This document shows positions 9,323 through 18,181 of a stretch of 41,422 nucleotides of DNA, in pieces. The first letter of the stretch is position 1. Each line of letters opens with the position of its first letter. The position numbers and the translations under genes were made by a program. The notes below the pieces were generated by a model, which did not search any database, had not been told where the DNA came from, and worked only from the letters and a program-made list of their open reading frames with translations. The DNA is from an uncultured Flavobacteriales bacterium (GTDB lineage Bacteria > Bacteroidota > Bacteroidia > Flavobacteriales_D > Sanyastnellaceae). The stretch covers positions 1 through 41,422 of the forward strand of contig CAJQPF010000062.1 in the NCBI GenBank assembly GCA_905480095.1, read 5' to 3'.

Positions 9323-10237
9323 TCAGACGCGCTTGGCGAACGCATAAGCAATCTTTGCGCCGAGTCTCGCATTATTCTCAACGAGCGCCACATTTGCTAC
9401 CAAACTGTCTCCTCCGGTCACTTCAGACACGTGCGAAAGAATGAAGGGAGTGATTTCCTTACCGGCAACACCCGCTTCATTTGCACGCAGCAAAGCGTTT
9501 TCAATGGCTGCATTAATCACCTTAGGGTCCGCCTCAAACGCTTTGGGGATTGGGTTGGCGATCAGGATTGATCCGCCGATGCATAAATCCCATTTTGACT
9601 TCATGATGCTTACAATATCGTCTACAGTGTCCGCTTTTGCGACCAACTTAAGGCCACTCTTCCTTGTATAAAATGCAGGCAACTCGTCTGTCTTGTATCC
9701 CACCACAGGCACGCCTTTGGTTTCTAAAATCTCAAGCGTTTTCGGCAAATCTAATATCGCCTTGACGCCAGCACTGACGACGGCCACATCACGAATGGCG
9801 AGTTCCTCAAGGTCGGAACTGACATCCATCGACGTTTCCGCCCCCCTGTGGGCACCACCTATCCCACCTGTCACAAACACTTTAATTCCAGCTGCATGCG
9901 CAATGACCAAGGTTCCACTTACAGTTGTTGCACCCAACGCTTTGGATGCGATTGCAATCGGTATATCCCGTCTACTCACTTTCAGAACGTCCTTTTCCTT
10001 TGCAATTCGCTCCAACAAGGCATCATCAATTCCTACGCATACTTTGCCCCCTGATATTGCAATGATGGCAGGAACACAACCTGCATCCCTGATGATGCTT
10101 CCAAGTCGCTTTGCGGTATTGACATTTTCCGGATAAGGCATTCCATGCGCAATAATTGTAGACTCTAGGGCGACAACAGGCACACCACAACGCATTGCCT
10201 CACGGACCTCTTCGTTATATGCAATCAGCGCTTTCAC
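9323..10237 (-). CDS. psuG: Pseudouridine-5'-phosphate glycosidase
   Basis: A 304-residue cytoplasmic enzyme that splits (and can reversibly form) the C-C glycosidic bond of pseudouridine 5'-phosphate, giving uracil and ribose 5-phosphate. Family signatures: VVALESTIIAHGMPYPENV near the N-terminus, ISGGKVCVGI, KALGATTVSGTLVIAHAAGI, FVTGGIGGAHRGAETSMDVS, and the C-terminal EITPFILSHVSEVTGGDSLV. Length matches the family (about 310). The start is GTG at 10235-10237, two bases after the obg stop, so translation is probably coupled. The kinase PsuK that normally feeds it is not in the window. Confidence 0.93.
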   Translation of the reverse strand: MKALIAYNEEVREAMRCGVPVVALESTIIAHGMPYPENVNTAKRLGSIIRDAGCVPAIIAISGGKVCVGIDDALLERIAKEKDVLKVSRRDIPIAIASKALGATTVSGTLVIAHAAGIKVFVTGGIGGAHRGAETSMDVSSDLEELAIRDVAVVSAGVKAILDLPKTLEILETKGVPVVGYKTDELPAFYTRKSGLKLVAKADTVDDIVSIMKSKWDLCIGGSILIANPIPKAFEADPKVINAAIENALLRANEAGVAGKEITPFILSHVSEVTGGDSLVANVALVENNARLGAKIAYAFAKRV

Positions 10238-10239
10238 AA

Positions 10240-11304
10240 CTACTTAACCAGCGGTGGAGGGAGTGGCGAAAAGGGGCCCTTAGAGAGTCCTGTATCAGGA
10301 TTTGCATCTTCTATGGCAGCCATAATTTGGTCTTTTAAGGTGTCCAAATTTTTGTGGGCCATTGCACTGAAAAACAAGGGGTTCAAATTCGGTGCTTCTT
10401 GCTGCAGCAGAGACCTCATTTCTTCCTCCAATTCTTCATCGAGAAGATCAGATTTTGAAATCGCTAAAATCCGCTGCTTGTCAAGCATTTGAGGATTGTA
10501 CTTTTCTAACTCTCCGAGCAATGTTCGATACGCAGCAACAATATCATCCTCATCGGCAGGAACCAAAAAGAGCAGTACAGGATTGCGTTCTATGTGCCTT
10601 AAAAACCTTACTCCCAAACCTTTACCATCCGCAGCGCCTTCAATAATCCCTGGGATATCGGCCATCACAAAGGATCGATCATCTCTGTAGGCTACAATCC
10701 CCAAATTTGGTCGTAACGTCGTAAACGGATAATCTGCAATCTCAGGTTTGGCAGCACTCACGACTGAAAGCAAAGTCGATTTTCCTGCGTTGGGGAAACC
10801 GACCAAGCCTACATCTCCGAGCAACTTCAACTCTAAAACTTTCCACTCTTCCAAACCATCTTGACCTGGTTGTGCATATTCAGGGCTTTGGTTTGTTGAA
10901 GATTTAAAGTGGTCATTTCCTCTTCCTCCCAGTCCACCTCTCGTTACCACCACGGTTTGGCCTTCTTCTGTGATCTCACATACCACCTTATCAGATTCAA
11001 CATCACGAATAATTGTACCAAGAGGCACATCGATGATTTTATCTTCACCTTCAGCGCCGTGCCTGTGGTTTCGACTTCCGCTTTCGCCGTGACCGGCTAT
11101 GATGTGTTTTTGATACTTCAGGTGGAGAAGCGTCCATTTGTTGGAGCTTCCTCTCACAATCACGTGGCCTCCTCTCCCACCATCACCACCATCAGGCCCT
11201 CCTTTCGAGGTGGTTCTGTTACGCATCATATGTAACGATCCGGCCCCTCCTTTACCAGAACGGCAGCAAATTTTCACATAGTCAACGAAGTTTTGAAGCG
11301 CCAT
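10240..11304 (-). CDS. obgE: Obg family GTPase (ribosome assembly)
   Basis: A 354-residue GTPase that binds the large ribosomal subunit and acts in its maturation. The N-terminal Obg fold (1-158) is Gly-rich ([32 protein letters not shown]). The G domain follows: G1 GFPNAGKST (about 167-175), G3 [10 protein letters not shown]4 SKSD and G5 SAMAHKNL. There is no OCT domain; the protein ends in a Pro-rich tail ([10 protein letters not shown]). It starts two bases after the adk stop and runs into psuG: an adk-obg-psuG operon. Confidence 0.95.
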   Translation of the reverse strand: MALQNFVDYVKICCRSGKGGAGSLHMMRNRTTSKGGPDGGDGGRGGHVIVRGSSNKWTLLHLKYQKHIIAGHGESGSRNHRHGAEGEDKIIDVPLGTIIRDVESDKVVCEITEEGQTVVVTRGGLGGRGNDHFKSSTNQSPEYAQPGQDGLEEWKVLELKLLGDVGLVGFPNAGKSTLLSVVSAAKPEIADYPFTTLRPNLGIVAYRDDRSFVMADIPGIIEGAADGKGLGVRFLRHIERNPVLLFLVPADEDDIVAAYRTLLGELEKYNPQMLDKQRILAISKSDLLDEELEEEMRSLLQQEAPNLNPLFFSAMAHKNLDTLKDQIMAAIEDANPDTGLSKGPFSPLPPPLVK

Positions 11305-11306
11305 GA

Positions 11307-11873
11307 TTATCCGATAGCCTGAACCAAACGCGTTGTAATTTCCTCCACAGATCCAAGTCCATTGATGGACTTAAATTTATCCCGAACCTTGTAAAAATCA
11401 GCGACAGGCGCAGTTTCTGCATGATACACATTGATACGTTTCTGGATCACAGACTCGTCGGCATCATCTGCCCGTCCACTTGTCACTGCTCTTGCCAAAA
11501 GTCGCTTTTTAAGCTCACCCTCCTCAACTTCTAAAGAAAGCATGGTCTCAATTGATTCTCCCCGCGACGTCAGAAACGCATCAAGCGCTTCAGCTTGGGC
11601 TGTCGTTCTTGGAAACCCATCAAAAATAAACCCTTCTGCCTCAGCGTGTTTCTCTACTTCCGCTTTAAGCATAGAGATTGTCACCTCATCAGGGACCAAT
11701 TGACCTTGATCCATATAAGATTGAGCCAGGTTACCCAACGCCGTTCCAGATTTAATGTTAAATCTAAAAACATCCCCAGTACTCAGGTGTACCAGGTTAT
11801 AATGGTTCACTAAAAATTCACTTTGAGTGCCTTTCCCTGCTCCTGGAGGACCAAATAAAACGAGGTTTCTCAT
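11307..11873 (-). CDS. adk: Adenylate kinase
   Basis: A 188-residue cytoplasmic enzyme that interconverts ATP + AMP and 2 ADP. The P-loop is [10 protein letters not shown] (residues 8-17); the AMP-binding segment [18 protein letters not shown] and the motif [16 protein letters not shown] follow. The LID is the short type ([10 protein letters not shown]) without the zinc-binding Cys cluster, as expected for the roughly 190-residue forms of Bacteroidota. First gene of adk-obg-psuG; the leader from the predicted start is only about 12 bases. Confidence 0.96.
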   Translation of the reverse strand: MRNLVLFGPPGAGKGTQSEFLVNHYNLVHLSTGDVFRFNIKSGTALGNLAQSYMDQGQLVPDEVTISMLKAEVEKHAEAEGFIFDGFPRTTAQAEALDAFLTSRGESIETMLSLEVEEGELKKRLLARAVTSGRADDADESVIQKRINVYHAETAPVADFYKVRDKFKSINGLGSVEEITTRLVQAIG

Positions 11874-11890
11874 AATTTTAATTTATTGGA

Positions 11891-11898
11891 CAAAGGTA
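11891..11898 (-). promoter_or_regulatory. -7 box of the adk-obg-psuG promoter
   Basis: TACCTTTG on the minus strand, a perfect TAnnTTTG, 17 bases upstream of the adk ATG. No clear -33 TTG. Confidence 0.55.
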
Positions 11899-11934
11899 GC
11901 TTACAGACATACTACTACGGTGACTTAAAATAAC

Positions 11935-11942
11935 TAACTTCG
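11935..11942 (+). promoter_or_regulatory. Possible -7 box for lpdA
   Basis: TAACTTCG (7 of 8 to TAnnTTTG), 33 bases before the lpdA ATG, in the divergent adk/lpdA gap. No -33 element seen. Confidence 0.3.
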
Positions 11943-11975
11943 CCACATCAAAATTCCTTTAATAAGACTTAAAAA

Positions 11976-13364
11976 ATGAAATACGACGTTATCGTTTTAG
12001 GGAGTGGTCCTGGTGGCTACGTAACAGCAATTCGTGCATCTCAACTGGGGCTTAAGACTGCCATTATAGAGAGAGAGGAACTTGGAGGCATTTGCCTGAA
12101 CTGGGGATGTATCCCTACGAAGGCGCTTCTTAAAAGCGCAAACGTCTTTGAATACATCCAACATGCCGATGCTTATGGGATTAAGGTTTCATCGTCTGAA
12201 GCTGATTTCGGAGCAATGGTCGGTCGCAGCAGAGATGTGGCGGACGGAATGTCCAAGGGCGTGACTTTTCTTCTAAAGAAAAATAAAGTTGACGTTATCA
12301 TGGGATCCGGAAAAGTTCTTACTGGAAAGCGTATCGAAGTCAAGGCAAATGACGGAGGAACGCAAGTCCTTGAAGCAAGTAATATCATCATTGCAACAGG
12401 GGCGCGGTCACGCGAATTGCCAAATCTCAAACAAGACGGAAAGAAAATTATCGGCTACCGTGAAGCATTAACGCTCAAAACGCAACCCAAGAAAATGGTT
12501 GTAGTAGGCTCAGGAGCGATAGGTGTAGAGTTCGCATATTTCTATAACGCGATTGGCACTGATGTTACCGTTGTTGAGTATATGGACAGTATCGTCCCTG
12601 TAGAAGACAAAGAGATCGGAAAGCAACTTGGCCGTTCTTTAAAGAAACAGGGCATCAGCATCAAAACTTCGTCGGAAGTCACCTCCGTTGACACGTCTGG
12701 TTCAGGATGTAAAGTGACTGTTAAAACAAAAAAAGGCGAAGAGGTGATCGAATGTGACATTGTACTGAGTGCCGTGGGTGTGATTGCAAACATTGAAAAC
12801 ATCGGACTCGAAGATGTCGGTATTGTCACTGACAACGGAAAGGTTATCGTTGACGAATACTATGGAACAAACATCCCAGGGTACTTCGCAATTGGCGATT
12901 GTGTGCCTGGCCAATCACTTGCACATGTGGCTTCTGCCGAAGGCATTATTTGCGTAGAAAAGATCTCGGGTGCACATCCAGAAGCACTTGATTATGGCAA
13001 CATCCCGGGGTGTACTTACTGCTCTCCTGAAGTTGCAAGCGTAGGCATGACTGAAGCGGCCGCAAAAGAAGCCGGTTATGACATTAAAGTGGGTAAATTT
13101 CCGTTTTCCGCATCTGGAAAAGCCAGCGCTTCAGGACATAAAGACGGATTTGTAAAACTCATATTTGACGCCAAATACGGCGAACTTCTTGGCGGCCATA
13201 TGATTGGCGCCAATGTCACGGAGATGGTCGCCGAGCTGGTGGCTGTTCGCAAACTGGAAACAACGGGACACGAACTCATTAAAACAGTCCACCCCCATCC
13301 TACGCTATCTGAGGCAATTATGGAAGCCGCTGCTGCAGCTTATGATGAGGTGATTCACTTATAA
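11976..13364 (+). CDS. lpdA: Dihydrolipoyl dehydrogenase (E3)
   Basis: A 462-residue FAD flavoprotein that reoxidises the dihydrolipoyl group of E2 and reduces NAD+. FAD-binding GSGPGGY is at residues 9-15; the redox disulfide lies in GGICLNWGCIPTKALLKSAN (Cys-x4-Cys near 41-46). The NAD-binding motif VVGSGAIGVEF is at about 176-186, FAD-binding AIGDC near 310, and the active-site HxxxxE (HPHPTLSEAI) near 440. It would complete the E1 component encoded at 6908-9292. The lipase-like gene starts eight bases after its stop, so the two may be cotranscribed. Confidence 0.96.
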   Translation: MKYDVIVLGSGPGGYVTAIRASQLGLKTAIIEREELGGICLNWGCIPTKALLKSANVFEYIQHADAYGIKVSSSEADFGAMVGRSRDVADGMSKGVTFLLKKNKVDVIMGSGKVLTGKRIEVKANDGGTQVLEASNIIIATGARSRELPNLKQDGKKIIGYREALTLKTQPKKMVVVGSGAIGVEFAYFYNAIGTDVTVVEYMDSIVPVEDKEIGKQLGRSLKKQGISIKTSSEVTSVDTSGSGCKVTVKTKKGEEVIECDIVLSAVGVIANIENIGLEDVGIVTDNGKVIVDEYYGTNIPGYFAIGDCVPGQSLAHVASAEGIICVEKISGAHPEALDYGNIPGCTYCSPEVASVGMTEAAAKEAGYDIKVGKFPFSASGKASASGHKDGFVKLIFDAKYGELLGGHMIGANVTEMVAELVAVRKLETTGHELIKTVHPHPTLSEAIMEAAAAAYDEVIHL

Positions 13365-13372
13365 AACAAATA

Positions 13373-14791
13373 ATGATGACACATTTAAATAGATTTTCAC
13401 TTGCTTCTGTAATCTGCTTGACCACACTTTCTTTGAGCATATTTGCGCAAACCACAGAGGAAATAGCTTCATACAGCTCCTCTGAGATATCCGACATTGC
13501 TGGATATTTCGGCATCTCATCAAATGTGTACACCGCCGAATATGGCGTTGAAGCCTATCGCGTGACATACGAGATGCCTTATCTGGATAGCATCATTTCA
13601 GTAAGCGGCGCCTTATTTGTCCCACAAGGCATAGACAATGCATGTTCATTGCCTGTGCTTACTTACATGCATGGCACCATCTTTCAGCGAACTTCTGCAC
13701 CATCATTCCTCTCCAATGAGGGGCAATTTGGATTTTTAATGTCGAGTCCTGGATTTATCGTTCTTATGCCCGATTATGTTGGCCTAGGCACTTCTGAACT
13801 GATGCACCCGTATGTGCATGCACAAAGTGAAGCCGACGCAGGCATCTACCTTATTCAAGCTGCTGAGACCCTAGGAGAAGAATTGGGATATAGCTTCAAT
13901 GGAGAATTTTTTTCTACAGGGTATTCTCAGGGAGGACATGCCTCAATGGCCTTGTCTCGCGAACTTGAGACCAATTATTCAGATGTTTACCCACTCACTG
14001 CATCAGCGCCTCTAAGTGGCCCTTATGACATTTCAGGAACACAGTTTATACAAATTTTTGAAAACACCAGCTATTCTAATCCTGCATATTTGGCATACAA
14101 CATCATCGGATGGAACAGCTATTATGGAAACCTTTATGAAGACCTAAGTGAGGTTTTTCAGGAACCCTATGCCACTGGTCTACCGGGAATGTTCAATGGA
14201 GAAATGTCAGCAATGGAAATTAATGACTACCTCCCATTCCTGTTAGAAGACCTGATTCAACCTGGTCTTGTTGAAGAAATCACAGGTGATCCAGACCACC
14301 CTTTTAACATTGCGGCGCAAGACAATGATGTTTACGAATGGGTCCCTCAGACGCCTCTGAAAATGTACTACTGCACGCAAGATGAGCAGGTGTTTTATCA
14401 AAATGCACTTGTTGCCGAAGCCTGGATGAATGAAAATGGCGCCTTAAATGTATCTTCTTCAAACGGAGGTCCTTTAAACCACGGAGATTGTGCTGGCGCT
14501 GCAATATTAGGAGGCATGCTTTGGATGCAAGATTTTTCAGTTGAATGTGAAACAAGTTTTGTGGGTGAAACCGCTCATGAGTCATGGACTATCGCTCCAA
14601 ATCCAAGTGTGAATGGCACAACTGTCATTGCAGGGTTGCCTACAAGTGTAACATGGGAAGTTGTCGACATTACAGGCCGAACCATTCATTCAGGATCTGG
14701 TTTACAAGTGGACTTCTCCTCAAACGCTGAAGGCATCTACTTTATAAAGACGGACAATTGGGGAATGAAAAGGGTTTTAGTTCACCGTTAA
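13373..14791 (+). CDS. Secreted lipase-like alpha/beta hydrolase with T9SS sorting tail
   Basis: A 472-residue exported protein; two ATGs in a row open it and the signal peptide ends near residue 26 (SIFAQ). The hydrolase domain (about 60-385) carries VLMPDYVGLG, the nucleophile elbow STGYSQGGHASMAL with Ser185, and a likely catalytic His in GGPLNHGDCAGAA near the domain end. It resembles secretory lipase or prolyl-oligopeptidase-like esterases. The last 75 residues (APNPSVNGTTVI then VVDITGRTIHSGSG, ending GMKRVLVHR) form a type A T9SS C-terminal domain, which predicts passage through the outer membrane and surface attachment. Its last 15 bases overlap the convergent gene 14777-15613. Confidence 0.85.
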   Translation: MMTHLNRFSLASVICLTTLSLSIFAQTTEEIASYSSSEISDIAGYFGISSNVYTAEYGVEAYRVTYEMPYLDSIISVSGALFVPQGIDNACSLPVLTYMHGTIFQRTSAPSFLSNEGQFGFLMSSPGFIVLMPDYVGLGTSELMHPYVHAQSEADAGIYLIQAAETLGEELGYSFNGEFFSTGYSQGGHASMALSRELETNYSDVYPLTASAPLSGPYDISGTQFIQIFENTSYSNPAYLAYNIIGWNSYYGNLYEDLSEVFQEPYATGLPGMFNGEMSAMEINDYLPFLLEDLIQPGLVEEITGDPDHPFNIAAQDNDVYEWVPQTPLKMYYCTQDEQVFYQNALVAEAWMNENGALNVSSSNGGPLNHGDCAGAAILGGMLWMQDFSVECETSFVGETAHESWTIAPNPSVNGTTVIAGLPTSVTWEVVDITGRTIHSGSGLQVDFSSNAEGIYFIKTDNWGMKRVLVHR

Positions 14792-15613
14792 TAAAGTGAT
14801 GTGCATACATCCACGTTCAGGGATGATAAGAATGCGCCCCTCCTTTTGATATCGAAGCAGAAGTTTTTGAATCTCGCGTGTAGGTCTGTTACAATTCGCT
14901 TTTGAGTTCGCTCTATCCATAAACGCGATGTCAAATGAAGCGCCATAACTGTGCGTTGATTTTCCACGCGTGGCATTGCTGTTGCTTCTTGTAAGCTTTT
15001 TTTGCTGATCATGTGTCCTTGTCATTGAGGTTACGCGAAACACAGTCCCTTCAGAATCAGTCCCCTCTAAAGCATCTGCATAGTCATTCCCCATGTCCTC
15101 TAACAGTGTGCGTACTTCTGGAAGAAGCATCGCTTTACTGTGTGTAAGACGACCGATTCGATACCCTCTGCCATCATAAACATTGACCAATTTGTTTTGA
15201 TTGAGCCCGTAGTTTAATTCCGCTTCATTTTTGACAAAAAAACTATTTGGCAAAGATCTCGCAGCAGCCTGGTGGCGGGTATATGGATTTTTAGAAATGT
15301 GAAGGGTCTTTTTACAACAACTACATGGGGCTAGCGACCCCAACTTCGTTGAACCCTCATCTGAAGACACTACTTGGTCCGTTGAAACATCATCCGTTTT
15401 GGTAGAATTTGTAACAATGGCAAGTGTTTTATTTGGGATAATATATCCTTTGACACTTTGAAGTGGCTCAGGGTGTGACAATGACTTGGGTCTAGAAGAA
15501 ACATCATCATTGTCCCCTACTAGGGCCACCATTCCACTTGAACAACACACAAACACAACCAAAATCAACCCGACCCTGTTCCACTTGAATTTACGATTTA
15601 TATTTATAGTCAT
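14777..15613 (-). CDS. DUF5715-like putative peptidoglycan-peptidase protein
   Basis: A 278-residue envelope protein; ATG at 15613 is preferred over an in-frame ATG at 15694 because a membrane segment follows (residues 13-29, VGLILVVFVCCSSGMVA) and a -7-like box sits six bases upstream. The C-terminal 150 residues resemble DUF5715 and M15/VanY-like peptidases: FRVTSMTRTHDQQKKLTRSN, then STHSYGASFDIAF (His and Asp of a SxHxxGxAxDI zinc site) and ERGCMHITLL with the last His. A Cys-rich stretch (CSCCKKTLH) precedes the domain. Role in cell-wall cleavage is inferred from the fold only. Confidence 0.75.
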   Translation of the reverse strand: MTININRKFKWNRVGLILVVFVCCSSGMVALVGDNDDVSSRPKSLSHPEPLQSVKGYIIPNKTLAIVTNSTKTDDVSTDQVVSSDEGSTKLGSLAPCSCCKKTLHISKNPYTRHQAAARSLPNSFFVKNEAELNYGLNQNKLVNVYDGRGYRIGRLTHSKAMLLPEVRTLLEDMGNDYADALEGTDSEGTVFRVTSMTRTHDQQKKLTRSNSNATRGKSTHSYGASFDIAFMDRANSKANCNRPTREIQKLLLRYQKEGRILIIPERGCMHITLLTVN

Positions 15614-15619
15614 AGGGGG

Positions 15620-15627
15620 CAAAGTTC
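15620..15627 (-). promoter_or_regulatory. -7-like box for the DUF5715 gene
   Basis: GAACTTTG on the minus strand (7 of 8 to TAnnTTTG), six bases before ATG 15613. If used, the transcript is leaderless and the upstream start at 15694 is not transcribed. Confidence 0.35.
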
Positions 15628-15728
15628 TACACAATAACATAATAGAATCGACGAAAATGATATAATTGCTCACGCACGAATGTTGAAACGACACCCCATG
15701 AAAAAGAATAATTTGGCAAGGTTAGTAA

Positions 15729-15736
15729 TACATTTA
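15729..15736 (+). promoter_or_regulatory. Possible -7 box for the 15752 gene
   Basis: TACATTTA (7 of 8), 15 bases before the ATG at 15752. The nearest TTTG upstream is too close for a normal -33 element. Confidence 0.3.
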
Positions 15737-15751
15737 AAATAAACAACGAAC

Positions 15752-16291
15752 ATGTTAGGAATAGGTGCAAAAATTGAACATCCAACCTTCGGTGAAGGGG
15801 TCATATTTGGAAAAGAAGGGGAATACTTTAGGGTCTATTTTAAGGACTTAGGAGAGAAGGAACTTGGGACAGATTATAATGGGTTTACAATTATTGAGCC
15901 TTCAAAGGGAGATCATCCAAAACCGGACTTAAGCGACATCATCGAAGCGGTAGAGGTTGTATTCGATGATAAATTAACTGAATTAACACGCCATTTCGAA
16001 CCCCAGCCTATCCAATTGGGTGAAAAATGGCTTGGTGGGACAATGATTCTAACCCCACAAGATTCAGCATTACAAACCAAAGAGATTCCTATTGAAACAT
16101 TTTTTCATAAAATAGTGATGATGCGCGATCGACTTAGAGTTCTAGAGCAACAGGTCAATGCAGAAGAAAAATTAGACAATCAAGATAAAATCAAACTTCA
16201 ACAGTATATTACCCGAATCTATGGTTCGTTAACCACCTTCAATATTCTCTTTAAGTACAAAGAGGAGAGCTTTGCTGGAGAAAAGAAATAA
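15752..16291 (+). CDS. Conserved hypothetical protein with SH3/Tudor-like N-terminus
   Basis: A 179-residue soluble protein of unknown function. The N-terminal 45 residues (IGAKIEHPTFGEGVIFGKEG) look like the small SH3/Tudor-like barrel found at the C-terminus of UvrD-type helicases and other nucleic-acid-associated proteins. A central segment (LGEKWLGGTMILTPQDSALQ, then PIETFFHKIVMMRDRLRVLE) leads into a helical, probably coiled-coil C-terminus. Nothing identifies a reaction. The next small gene starts two bases after its stop, implying cotranscription. Confidence 0.7.
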   Translation: MLGIGAKIEHPTFGEGVIFGKEGEYFRVYFKDLGEKELGTDYNGFTIIEPSKGDHPKPDLSDIIEAVEVVFDDKLTELTRHFEPQPIQLGEKWLGGTMILTPQDSALQTKEIPIETFFHKIVMMRDRLRVLEQQVNAEEKLDNQDKIKLQQYITRIYGSLTTFNILFKYKEESFAGEKK

Positions 16292-16293
16292 AC

Positions 16294-16476
16294 ATGAATT
16301 ACTTTTTATTAAATTTACTCAGTACTTTAAATAAAATATTGTTACCTAAATTTTATCTAAAACAAAATCTAGAAAAGCTTTCTCATCTAGAGAAGGGAAT
16401 CGTGGGTTGGAAAATATTTATAACATATAAATTTCTGGACGCGGCGAAAGAAAAGGGCGCGAAAATTATATCTTGA
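16294..16476 (+). CDS. Small basic conserved protein (60 residues)
   Basis: A 60-residue basic protein, MNYFLLNLLSTLNKILLPKF at its start and a GIVGWKIFITYKFLDAAKEK segment near the end. The pattern (LNKxLLP, then a GWKxxxT motif) resembles a family of short Bacteroidota proteins that automatic pipelines often name SsrA-binding protein although they are not SmpB; this is from memory and unverified. It directly follows the 15752-16291 gene. The final 11 bases overlap the convergent phosphatase gene. Confidence 0.6.
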   Translation: MNYFLLNLLSTLNKILLPKFYLKQNLEKLSHLEKGIVGWKIFITYKFLDAAKEKGAKIIS

Positions 16477-17260
16477 TCACCGCCAGCATCTGATCGTCCG
16501 TGGGGTCATAATTTGATTGCCAATTGTACATCCGATAAGAGATAAATGAAGATTGGTCTTTAATCGGTAGCTCAGACGCCTCTAGAATTAGTTTACGCAA
16601 CCCACTTGTCATCAGCTTCTTATCCTTCAAGCCACCAAATTGGTCGGCCAGTCCGTCTGTAAAGATGTAAACCAAATCATCAGGCTTAATGGGTATCGTC
16701 GTCTCAACAAAGACATCATCTCTCCAATAATTACCCCCAATTGACCTGGGCGTTCCTTTGTATTCTAACAACGCTCCATCTCTGACAATCCAAAGGGGCC
16801 TTCTGGCGCCTGCGAACCTCAAAGATTTTCTATCATGATTAAATGCAACAACTGCCAAATCCATTCCGGCTCCTGCTCTCATTAATCTTCCTTTATCGCC
16901 CCTTAAGATGGATCTTCTAAACTTTTCATCAAGGCGGGTCAACAGATGAGCAGGTCCAATCGATTTGTCAAATGCATGCGTTAACTTCTCCCTTGCCAGA
17001 ACAGTCATGAGGGCAGCACTTATACCGTGTCCGGTACAATCACAAACAGCCAAAAAAGTGAGGTCCTTCTTTTTTCGGGCAAATAGGAAATCTCCACTCA
17101 AATGCCCAAGTGGCTTATCATAAACAGCTAAATCCGGAAAGAGTTCATTTAACTCTTCATCTGTAGGGGCCAACATTCCTTGAATTGAACGCGCATATAG
17201 AATATCCTCGTTCGAAGGTAAAGCCGCTTTTTTATGATGAAACTCTTTATGTGGAAGCAT
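16466..17260 (-). CDS. PP2C-type SpoIIE phosphatase
   Basis: A 264-residue PPM/SpoIIE serine phosphatase, which typically dephosphorylates an anti-sigma-factor antagonist or another signalling protein. Metal-binding acidic motifs: LSGDFLFARKKKDLTFLAVC with the first Asp, then DCTGHGISAALMTVLA, AGAGMDLAVVAF, FTDGLADQFGG and the C-terminal PTDDQMLAVIKI. There is no sensor or membrane domain before the catalytic part. ATG at 17260 is chosen over GTG at 17320 because a good promoter lies between them. No anti-sigma or STAS gene is adjacent. Confidence 0.85.
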   Translation of the reverse strand: MLPHKEFHHKKAALPSNEDILYARSIQGMLAPTDEELNELFPDLAVYDKPLGHLSGDFLFARKKKDLTFLAVCDCTGHGISAALMTVLAREKLTHAFDKSIGPAHLLTRLDEKFRRSILRGDKGRLMRAGAGMDLAVVAFNHDRKSLRFAGARRPLWIVRDGALLEYKGTPRSIGGNYWRDDVFVETTIPIKPDDLVYIFTDGLADQFGGLKDKKLMTSGLRKLILEASELPIKDQSSFISYRMYNWQSNYDPTDDQMLAVIKI

Positions 17261-17285
17261 GTAAATGACCTGAGGTTTACGATAA

Positions 17286-17316
17286 CAAAGATAGGCAGAC
17301 CTATATGTATAACGAA
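17286..17316 (-). promoter_or_regulatory. Promoter of the SpoIIE phosphatase gene
   Basis: On the minus strand TTCG, 19 bases, then TATCTTTG: a perfect -7 box and near-consensus -33. Transcription would begin near 17280, about 20 bases before ATG 17260 and downstream of the alternative GTG at 17320. Confidence 0.6.
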
Positions 17317-17331
17317 CCACTTCTATTTGGG

Positions 17332-17361
17332 TTGCTTTATTTACTAAATATCGTAATTTCG
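17332..17361 (+). promoter_or_regulatory. Promoter of the choice-of-anchor V gene
   Basis: TTG at 17332-17334, 19 bases, then TAATTTCG at 17354-17361. Only GTGC separates the -7 box from the ATG at 17366, so the message should be leaderless. Confidence 0.6.
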
Positions 17362-17365
17362 TGCA

Positions 17366-18181
17366 ATGAAAAATAATTTGATTATTTCTTTTTTGTGTGT
17401 CACGATTATTTCAATCGGACTCATGTCAAGTTCTAACGGTGTTGCTGAAGCGCAAAACCAAGACCGTACAGGCGCACCAGGATCTACTGAGTCTTGCGTG
17501 CTCTGTCATGCTCCCAGCTCCATAACCGCATCTACCGCTATCTCTATTTTCAACACGAACGGTGAAGAAATAACAGCTTATATACCAGGCGAGAGCTATG
17601 AGGTAAACTTTATCGTCTCAGGGAATGGCGCGGCTGGATTTGGCTTTCAAGCCACTTCAATCCTGACTGATGGTTCAAACGCAGGAGAATTTTCTAACCC
17701 TGGCGCGGCAGTTCAGCTAGAAGCTGTTGGTGATCGACACATCGTGGAGCATAGCACACCAAATACGACAGGAATATTTACAGCGACGTGGATTGCCCCT
17801 GAAGTAGGAAGTGGAGACGTGGGGTTCTTTATGTCTGGCCTCGCGGCAAACCTTCAAAATCAAAACATGGGAGATGGTCACGATGAAACCGCGCTTGCGC
17901 TTACTGAAAGCAGCATTATTGGCATTGACGACATTGTAATTATGACACAACCTGTTGCGACATCAAACGGCGTTATTTTAAACCCTAAAGTTGATGGAAC
18001 AATTGCAATTTTTGACATCAGTGGACGCCAAAACTATATCAGAGAGGTCTTTTCAAATGAGACAATCAATGTCGAGACAAGTCAAATAAGTCGTGGCCTA
18101 CAGATCATTCATTTCACGCCACACACTCAGAGCAATTATAAATTCGCTCCTCAAACATGGAAAGTAGTCATCCCATCATAG
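17366..18181 (+). CDS. Secreted choice-of-anchor V (Reeler-like) domain protein
   Basis: A 271-residue exported protein with a signal peptide (cleaved near residue 29, GVAEAQ). The mature start, RTGAPGSTESCVLCHAP, is the hallmark of the choice-of-anchor V domain: GAPG followed by CxxCH. The beta-rich domain (about 35-190) contains YIPGESYEVNFIVSGNG and FGFQATSILTDG, and ends VGFFMSGLAAN. A tail with IAIFDISGRQNYIREV and GLQIIHF looks like a degenerate T9SS sorting domain. The single CxxCH could bind haem, but this domain is not a known cytochrome. The last 25 bases overlap the xseA start, which implies coupled expression. Confidence 0.75.
   Translation: MKNNLIISFLCVTIISIGLMSSSNGVAEAQNQDRTGAPGSTESCVLCHAPSSITASTAISIFNTNGEEITAYIPGESYEVNFIVSGNGAAGFGFQATSILTDGSNAGEFSNPGAAVQLEAVGDRHIVEHSTPNTTGIFTATWIAPEVGSGDVGFFMSGLAANLQNQNMGDGHDETALALTESSIIGIDDIVIMTQPVATSNGVILNPKVDGTIAIFDISGRQNYIREVFSNETINVETSQISRGLQIIHFTPHTQSNYKFAPQTWKVVIPS

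Noticed and set aside
9693-10136. Open frame of 147 codons antisense to psuG
   Set aside because: psuG matches its family along its full length and the antisense product has no recognisable domain.
17261-17320. N-terminal extension of the SpoIIE phosphatase from GTG 17320
   Set aside because: A near-consensus promoter (17286-17316) lies within it, so it would not be transcribed; ATG 17260 fits.
17486-17520. CxxCH in the choice-of-anchor V protein as a cytochrome c haem site
   Set aside because: This CxxCH is a hallmark of the GAPG-type anchor-V domain itself; no axial ligand or haem context is seen.
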